Source: Streptomyces iconiensis (GTDB lineage: Bacteria > Actinomycetota > Actinomycetes > Streptomycetales > Streptomycetaceae). From it: DNA of 64,000 nucleotides. Positions 59,235 to 64,000 of this stretch are shown piece by piece; the first letter of the stretch is position 1, and every line of letters starts with the position of its first letter. A program made the position numbers and the translations under genes. The stretch lies in contig NZ_JANCPR020000004.1 of NCBI RefSeq assembly GCF_028657195.3, positions 124,001 to 188,000 on the forward strand, in the 5' to 3' direction. Under the pieces are notes generated by a model. The model made no database searches. It was not told the origin of the DNA and was given only the letters and a program-made list of their open reading frames with translations.

Positions 59235-61672
59235 AGCAGCGTGAGGTCGTCGGTGCTCGGGTCGGGGAACTGCGCGACCCGGCCCGCGTGCCGCTCGACC
59301 ATTGCCTCGAACGTCTGCCGCGCCGTACGCCCGTTGCCGAACGAGGGGCCCTTTGGCAGCTCCGCGAAGTAGCCGAGCAGCGCCTCACGGGCCCCGCCGG
59401 CGAGGCGGTACTGCTGCTCGTCCGCCTGCTGTTCCACGATGCGCAGCAGCTCGCCAGGCGCGTAGTCCCCGAAGGTGATGACGCGCGAGAAACGGGACGC
59501 GACACCGGGGTTGACCGCCAGGAAGCGCTCCATCTCCGCCGTGTAGCCCGCGACGATCACCACGACCTCGTCGCGGTGGTCCTCCATCAGCTTCACCAGC
59601 GTGTCGATGGCCTCCCTGCCGAAGTCCCTGCCGGAGTCCTCGGGCGAGAGCGCGTACGCCTCGTCGATGAACAGCACGCCGCCACGGGCCCGTTCGAACG
59701 CCTCCTGGGTACGGATCGCCGTCGAGCCGATGTGCTCGCCCACCAGGTCGACCCGTGAGACCTCGACCAGGTGGCCGCGCTCCAGTACGCCCAGGGAGCG
59801 CAGGATCTCGCCGTAGAGCCGCGCGACCGTGGTCTTGCCCGTACCGGGGGAGCCGGTGAAGACCAGGTGCCGCCGCGCCGAGGCGGCCTTGAGCCCGGCG
59901 CGCTGGCGTCTGCGGCCCACCTCGATCATGTCGGTCAGCGCGCGCACCTCGCGCTTGACGCTGTCCAGGCCGACCAGCGCGTCCAGTTCGCCCAGCACCT
60001 CCTTGGGCGGGCGCTGCGGCTCCGCCTCCGGCTCGGCCTGCTGCGCCTCCTGGCCGCGCGTCGCCGTGGTCGCCGTGCCCCCGGCCGTCACGGGCGCCGT
60101 CTGCCCCGTCCGCTGCTGGGGCACGGGCGCGGTCAGCAGTCCGGTGTTCCCCTCGCCCGCAGCGGGTGCCCCGCTCGTCACCGGCGCCGCGCTGACCGGT
60201 GCGGCGCTCTCGTCGCTGGTGCAGTCCTCGACGGACGGGCCCTCCTCGGAGAACTCGTAGCCGCCCCGCGCGCAGCGCTCCGTGCGGCAGCGGCGCAGCG
60301 TCGTACGGCAGCCGTCGATGACGTGGAAGCCGTAGCCCCGTGAGCCGGTCACCCGGCAGTTGTGGAACGTGCCGCGCCCCTCGGCCGACACGTAGAAGCC
60401 CGCCTCGGTGGCCGAACTGACCGTGCAGCGCTCGACGGTGGGGTCGGCGCCCTTGGTGACGATGACGCCCGTGGCGGCACTGTCTATGGTGCAGCCGTTG
60501 AGCACCCCGCCTGTGCCGTGGTCACGGAACCACGCGCCGGTGCCCGCCTTGCTGATGCGGCAGTCGTCGAGCTGGACGACGGCGCCGTCGCTCACGGAAA
60601 CGGCCGTACCGCGCACCTGGGACAGGTCGCTGTCCAGCACGTCGGCGCGCGAGCCGCGGTCGAGGACGAACAGCGCGTCGGGGACGGTGTGCACCCGGCA
60701 GGTGTCCAGTACGGCCGTCGCGCCGTCGCTGATCCACACGGCCGGATAGTCGCCCGTACTGTCGTGGATCTCGCAGCTGTTGGCGTCGACGCGGGTACCC
60801 GGGTCCCACACCGACAGGCCGTTGCGCCCGAAGCGCCGCACCTTGGAGCGGGTCAGCGTGAGCACCGAACGGGAGCGCAGGTCGACAGCGTTCTCCGGGA
60901 TGTCGTGGATGTCGCAGTCCGCGAGCGTGAGCACCGCGTCCGTGTCGAGGGTGACGCCGTCGGCCGAGGTGCGGTGCACAAGGCAGTCGGTGAAGTGGCC
61001 GCTGGCGCGGGCCGCGACGCGCACGCCGCTGCCCTTGATCTCGTACACCTCGCAGCCGACCGCCTCGGCCGTGGTGCCCTCGCCCTGGAGCGAGATGCCT
61101 GCGCCCGAGGCATGGTGCACCCGGCAGTGCGAGAGCCGGGGGCGCGCGCCGTCCCGTACGGCGATGCCCGACTGGCCGGCCGCCACGACCTCGCACTCCT
61201 CGTACACGCCGCCCGCCGCGCCGGAGATGCTGAGGCCGAGCCCGGCGGGGTTGTCGACGGTGCAGCGCCGCACCGTGGGCCGCGCACCGGCGCGGACCTC
61301 GATCCCGGCGGCTGAACGCGTCATCACCCGCAGCCCGGCCAGCTCGGGCGCCGCGTCCTCGACCAGTACGGCCGGCACGGCCGAGTCCTGGCCCTCGATC
61401 TGGAGGTCCTGTACCAGCGCCGCGGCACGCACGGCCAGCGCGACCCCGTCGGGCGGCGCGATCCGCACCGACCCGGCCGCGGCGCGCTCGGGACCGCGCA
61501 GGGTCACGGGCCGCTCGATGACCAGGTTCTCCCGGTAGGTTCCGGGGGCAACTGTGAGCACGTCCCCGTCGCCCGCCACCTCCAGTGCCGCCGACAACGA
61601 GGCGTACTCCCCCGTCCTGCGGCGCCACCGCGACGTGCCGCTGTGCGTGACCTGGACCGAGCCCTGTGCCAT
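59204..61672 (-). CDS. Right-handed beta-helix protein fused to a CbbX/SpoVK-type AAA+ ATPase
   Basis: An 822-residue protein in two parts. Residues 20-470 are a right-handed parallel beta-helix of the pectate-lyase/carbohydrate-binding repeat type, with about 15 turns ending in CEV, CRV, CTV or CRI strands spaced 22-24 residues. A Pro/Gln/Thr linker (475-550) leads to a CbxX/CfqX-like AAA+ ATPase: Walker [17 protein letters not shown] (about 597), Walker [13 protein letters not shown] (about 658) and sensor/arginine regions ([11 protein letters not shown]). AAA proteins of this clade remodel other proteins (CbbX, EccA). The beta-helix may select or cap the substrate. ATG at 61672 without obvious ribosome site. 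Confidence 0.88.
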   Translation of the reverse strand: MAQGSVQVTHSGTSRWRRRTGEYASLSAALEVAGDGDVLTVAPGTYRENLVIERPVTLRGPERAAAGSVRIAPPDGVALAVRAAALVQDLQIEGQDSAVPAVLVEDAAPELAGLRVMTRSAAGIEVRAGARPTVRRCTVDNPAGLGLSISGAAGGVYEECEVVAAGQSGIAVRDGARPRLSHCRVHHASGAGISLQGEGTTAEAVGCEVYEIKGSGVRVAARASGHFTDCLVHRTSADGVTLDTDAVLTLADCDIHDIPENAVDLRSRSVLTLTRSKVRRFGRNGLSVWDPGTRVDANSCEIHDSTGDYPAVWISDGATAVLDTCRVHTVPDALFVLDRGSRADVLDSDLSQVRGTAVSVSDGAVVQLDDCRISKAGTGAWFRDHGTGGVLNGCTIDSAATGVIVTKGADPTVERCTVSSATEAGFYVSAEGRGTFHNCRVTGSRGYGFHVIDGCRTTLRRCRTERCARGGYEFSEEGPSVEDCTSDESAAPVSAAPVTSGAPAAGEGNTGLLTAPVPQQRTGQTAPVTAGGTATTATRGQEAQQAEPEAEPQRPPKEVLGELDALVGLDSVKREVRALTDMIEVGRRRQRAGLKAASARRHLVFTGSPGTGKTTVARLYGEILRSLGVLERGHLVEVSRVDLVGEHIGSTAIRTQEAFERARGGVLFIDEAYALSPEDSGRDFGREAIDTLVKLMEDHRDEVVVIVAGYTAEMERFLAVNPGVASRFSRVITFGDYAPGELLRIVEQQADEQQYRLAGGAREALLGYFAELPKGPSFGNGRTARQTFEAMVERHAGRVAQFPDPSTDDLTLLYPEDLPRSG

Positions 61673-62085
61673 GGAGTGCTGTGCCCCAACCTCGTGCGTA
61701 CGGAGATGCGTTGTGCTGCCTAGCGCGCCGTCTGTGCTGGCCGCACCCACCGTAGCGTGCGCTGGGGACACGGATTGACGGGTCCGCCGGGTCGGCGCGC
61801 GACGGATCCGCGGCGACGGCAGGGAACGCGCGCTCGCCGAGTCGGTCGAACGTGTGCGCCCGGGGCCGGTGGGAGGCGCTGCCCCCGGGGCCCGTTGTAC
61901 GCGTGAGCCCCGGGACCCTCGCGCAGGGGAGCCCGCGCCGCACAGTGAGCCTGCGCCCGTGGCACGGGCCCACGAGGGGCCGGTCGAACGTGTCGGCCCG
62001 GGAGCCCCGTTGCCAGGTGCCGGTTGCCGGGCCCCGTTGCCTGGCCGTGCCGGGCCCCGTGGTTGCCGGGCTCCGGGGCCGGGGC
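61673..62085. other. Gap between the AAA+ gene and the Rv1733c-like gene
   Basis: This 413-base region contains several GTTGCC-GG / CCGGGCCCCGTTG repeats between 62007 and 62095, no gene, and presumably the promoter of the AAA+ gene on the minus strand. Neither a consensus promoter nor a terminator could be assigned. Confidence 0.4.
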
Positions 62086-62688
62086 TCAGTTGTTGGTGCC
62101 CGTGCGTCCCCAGTCGGGGCCGATACGGCCCCACTCCTCGTCCCAGCGCGCGTAACGGCGGCGCATGACCAGACGGACCGTCAGCCGCCGCCCCAGCTCG
62201 ACACCGCCCACGACGACGGATCCGGCGGCGAGCCCCGCCAGCATCGAGTACGAGGAGGCGCCCCGGGTGCTCATCGGGCGGCTCGTCAGATGGCCCTCGC
62301 CGTCCGTCCAGATCTGGATGCGGCTGCCGGGCCGCACCGCGTGCCGTACGGGGACGGTGCCGGTGTGCGGGCTCCCGTCGGGCCCCGTCCAGTGGGCCGT
62401 CACCCTCGTGCGCTCCTCGCGCGGCGTGGCCGTGTCGGGTTCCGCGTTGAGCGGGGGCCGCAGCGCGATGTGCTGCGCCGTCGCCCAGAGGTGGTGCCGT
62501 TCGCGCTGCTGCTCATGGGCCGTTCTCAGGAGCGCGGCATGCGAGATCTCGGCGCTGAGCAGGCCGACGACCGGGGCTCCTACGACGATCAGCAGCGCGG
62601 CACACAGAGCGAGCCACGCCTCGCGGCGGTCACTGCGGCGGCACAGCGGGTTACCGCGCCAACGCCACAGTCCAACGATTGTCCGCAC
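62086..62688 (-). CDS. Rv1733c-like membrane protein
   Basis: A 200-residue protein similar in layout to mycobacterial Rv1733c: a basic N-terminus with [18 protein letters not shown] (residues 8-25), a membrane segment (26-46), an external domain with HIALRPPL and a beta-type middle ([28 protein letters not shown]), and a second membrane segment (about 148-165). Rv1733c is a dormancy-regulon membrane antigen of unknown function; Streptomyces carries several. GTG at 62688 follows GGGGTGAG. Confidence 0.85.
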   Translation of the reverse strand: MRTIVGLWRWRGNPLCRRSDRREAWLALCAALLIVVGAPVVGLLSAEISHAALLRTAHEQQRERHHLWATAQHIALRPPLNAEPDTATPREERTRVTAHWTGPDGSPHTGTVPVRHAVRPGSRIQIWTDGEGHLTSRPMSTRGASSYSMLAGLAAGSVVVGGVELGRRLTVRLVMRRRYARWDEEWGRIGPDWGRTGTNN

Positions 62689-63252
62689 CGCTTGCTCACC
62701 CCCTACTTCCCCGTCCGTGCGTACCTCATCGGGAGCGGTACATGCACGAGGAAGGGCGATGAGCGCGGAATCACCGGAAATGTGACCGGCGTGGCCGCGT
62801 GGTCAGGTGGCCTGCGTGGTCAGGGCAGCCGATGCTTCCCTTTCCGGACTCGGTCGGTCCCCCTCGTGGTGGCCCCGAGTTTACTGAGTGATCCTCGCCC
62901 GCGGCCCCCGGGGCGGGGAACTCCTGGTACTTCGCGCCAACCTCCGGTGCTTCGGCGGTGAATGGGGCGCGAAACGATCCTCGTACGCCTCCCGCGCGCA
63001 CCTGTGCGGGCCGTGTACCCCCGGGGGGAACCGGCTGAGACGCGCGGATATTGCTGTCCGTGAGGAAAGCGGCGCTTTCGTCACGCTCGGTTGATAATTC
63101 CGAGCCGTGACGGGAGGTGTTACCCGGTCAACGGTCAGGCATTCCGAAACCTGGGACATCTTTTGAGCGATTGCCCGCCGCTCCCTTCACTCACTAGTTT
63201 TTGGCCGCAGCGTGTGAATTGAACTGTCGGACACGAGGATTGGCGGTTACAG
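62689..63252. other. Divergent gap before the encapsulin gene
   Basis: A 564-base region separating the Rv1733c-like and encapsulin genes. It has AT-richer parts near 63090-63245. It contains an inverted repeat at 63080-63111. No convincing -35/-10 pair was found for the encapsulin gene, and the nearest ribosome-like GAGG is about 14 bases upstream of the ATG. No small gene is evident. Confidence 0.5.
63080..63111. promoter_or_regulatory. Inverted repeat upstream of the encapsulin gene
   Basis: GTCACGCTCGG (63080-63090) and CCGAGCCGTGAC (63100-63111) form an 11-bp stem with one bulged base around TTGATAATT. It stands in the middle of the divergent gap, 142 bases before the encapsulin ATG. 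It could be an operator or a leader hairpin. Confidence 0.45.
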
Positions 63253-64000
63253 ATGACGACTGCGGCAGAACGGAATGCGGGCGGCGAGGGGCGGGCCGAA
63301 GAAGGCGAGCAGCCGCAGCTCAGCCTTACGACGGCAGCGGCACGTAATCTCGCCACCACCACGAAAACACCGCCGCAGATGCAGGGAATCACCTCGCGGT
63401 GGCTGCTGAAGGTTCTTCCGTGGGTGCAGGTTTCCGGCGGAACGTTCCGGGTGAACAGGCGGCTCAGCCATACGCTCGGCGACGGCCGTGTCGAATTCGT
63501 CTCCACCGGCTCGGACGTCCGGGTGATCCCGCTGGAGCTGTCCGAACTGCCGCTGCTGCGCGGATACGACGACAGGGATGTGCTGGAGGCACTCGCGGAC
63601 CGCTGCGAACAGCGCGACTTCGGCCCTGGCGAGGTCCTCGTGGAGGCCGGAACGCCGGCCGACAGGCTCGTACTGATCGCGCACGGCAAGCTCCGCAGGA
63701 CGGTGCGCGGCCGGTACGACGAGGAGACGACGCTCGGCGTGCTGGCCGACGGCGACTTCACGGGCGACGACCGGCTCACCGGGACCCCGGCCCTGTGGGA
63801 CCACACCCTCACCTCGCTGACCAGCGGCACCGTTCTCACGCTCGACAGGGGTGCCTTCGAGGCCGTCCTCGCGCAGTCCGGCTCGCTCCGCTCCCATCTG
63901 GAGTCGGCGCGCGCCGCCGTCCCGGGCCGGCGCACCGAGAACGGCGAGTCCGCCATCGCGCTGGCCTCGGGCCACGCGGGGGAACCCGAGCTGCCGGGCA
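63253..64000 (+). CDS. eshA: Family 2B encapsulin shell protein, EshA-like (partial, runs off the window)
   Basis: The first 249 codons of a gene open to the window's end. The N-terminal arm contains [21 protein letters not shown] and [26 protein letters not shown] (residues 20-75 in part), typical of family 2 encapsulins related to MMP-I of Mycobacterium leprae. From about residue 98 a cyclic-nucleotide-binding-like domain follows ([39 protein letters not shown] in pieces; [12 protein letters not shown]), which defines family 2B. Streptomyces EshA has this layout, affects aerial growth and sporulation, and family 2B shells are linked with terpenoid (2-methylisoborneol) enzymes. The C-terminal HK97-fold part lies outside. 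ATG at 63253. Confidence 0.82.
   Translation, partial: MTTAAERNAGGEGRAEEGEQPQLSLTTAAARNLATTTKTPPQMQGITSRWLLKVLPWVQVSGGTFRVNRRLSHTLGDGRVEFVSTGSDVRVIPLELSELPLLRGYDDRDVLEALADRCEQRDFGPGEVLVEAGTPADRLVLIAHGKLRRTVRGRYDEETTLGVLADGDFTGDDRLTGTPALWDHTLTSLTSGTVLTLDRGAFEAVLAQSGSLRSHLESARAAVPGRRTENGESAIALASGHAGEPELPG

Noticed and set aside
61554..62961. Rightward frames opposite the AAA+ and Rv1733c-like genes
   Set aside because: They are shadows; the opposite strand encodes recognisable beta-helix, AAA+ and Rv1733c-like proteins.
1..64000. tRNA genes or integration sites
   Set aside because: No T-loop GTTCGA-x-TCC with an acceptor stem was recognised; the few GTTCGA matches lie inside coding regions.

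Overview
The window is 64 kb of very GC-rich actinobacterial chromosome, almost certainly Streptomyces or a close relative. Evidence: extreme third-position G/C, GTG and TTG starts, many GTGA/ATGA overlaps, apparently leaderless promoters, and a gene set that includes rbpA with a sigma-R type promoter, lnt-ppm1-fxsA, DUF574 methyltransferase, Rv1733c-like protein and, at the right edge, an EshA-type family 2B encapsulin gene that runs off the window. No rRNA, tRNA, transposase, integrase or CRISPR array was recognised. All calls are by eye; no database search was run.

Layout. 0-7 kb: a DedA-like protein, then a leftward operon for import and breakdown of a small amide or hydantoin-like compound (MFS transporter, hydantoinase/oxoprolinase-like protein, DUF917 protein, PucR regulator). 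7-16 kb: secreted EEP hydrolase, HhH DNA-repair protein, Gfo/Idh oxidoreductase, an unknown protein overlapping an APH-type phosphotransferase, Lrp/AsnC regulator, YtcJ-like amidohydrolase, and a 650-base gap holding a possible structured RNA. 16-24.5 kb: lnt-ppm1-fxsA, a strong bidirectional terminator, rbpA, a UMF1 transporter, alpha/beta hydrolase, GDPD and YczE. 24.5-35 kb: MocR regulator divergent from yczE, an FtsK-like protein with an altered P-loop, AraC regulator, TIGR03086 protein, a TmrB-like kinase fused to Nudix, M20 dipeptidase and a geranylgeranyl-reductase-like flavoprotein.

35-45 kb: a deazaflavin oxidoreductase and a TetR regulator are separated by an array of about 33 degenerate 19-bp units arranged as two inverted arms around perfect palindromes. 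This is the most unusual structure seen. Then follow a NarL-type two-component system, DUF4442 protein, hydrolase, SRPBCC protein, and an MFS/ROK divergent pair. 45-54 kb: a decayed response regulator, a SHOCT/ABC/FtsX operon, an RsbW-like ATPase, a cysteine-synthase-like enzyme and a second two-component system. 54-64 kb: methyltransferase, SRPBCC, DeoR regulator, a large membrane protein with a lipase-like end, a beta-helix/AAA+ fusion, an Rv1733c-like protein and the encapsulin.

A recurring trait is short tandem-repeat expansion, both between genes (19, about 20, about 22, 9 and 7 bp units) and inside genes (Gly-rich inserts in three adjacent operon genes, a GNAT gene and a kinase tail). 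Terminator hairpins separate most convergent pairs.
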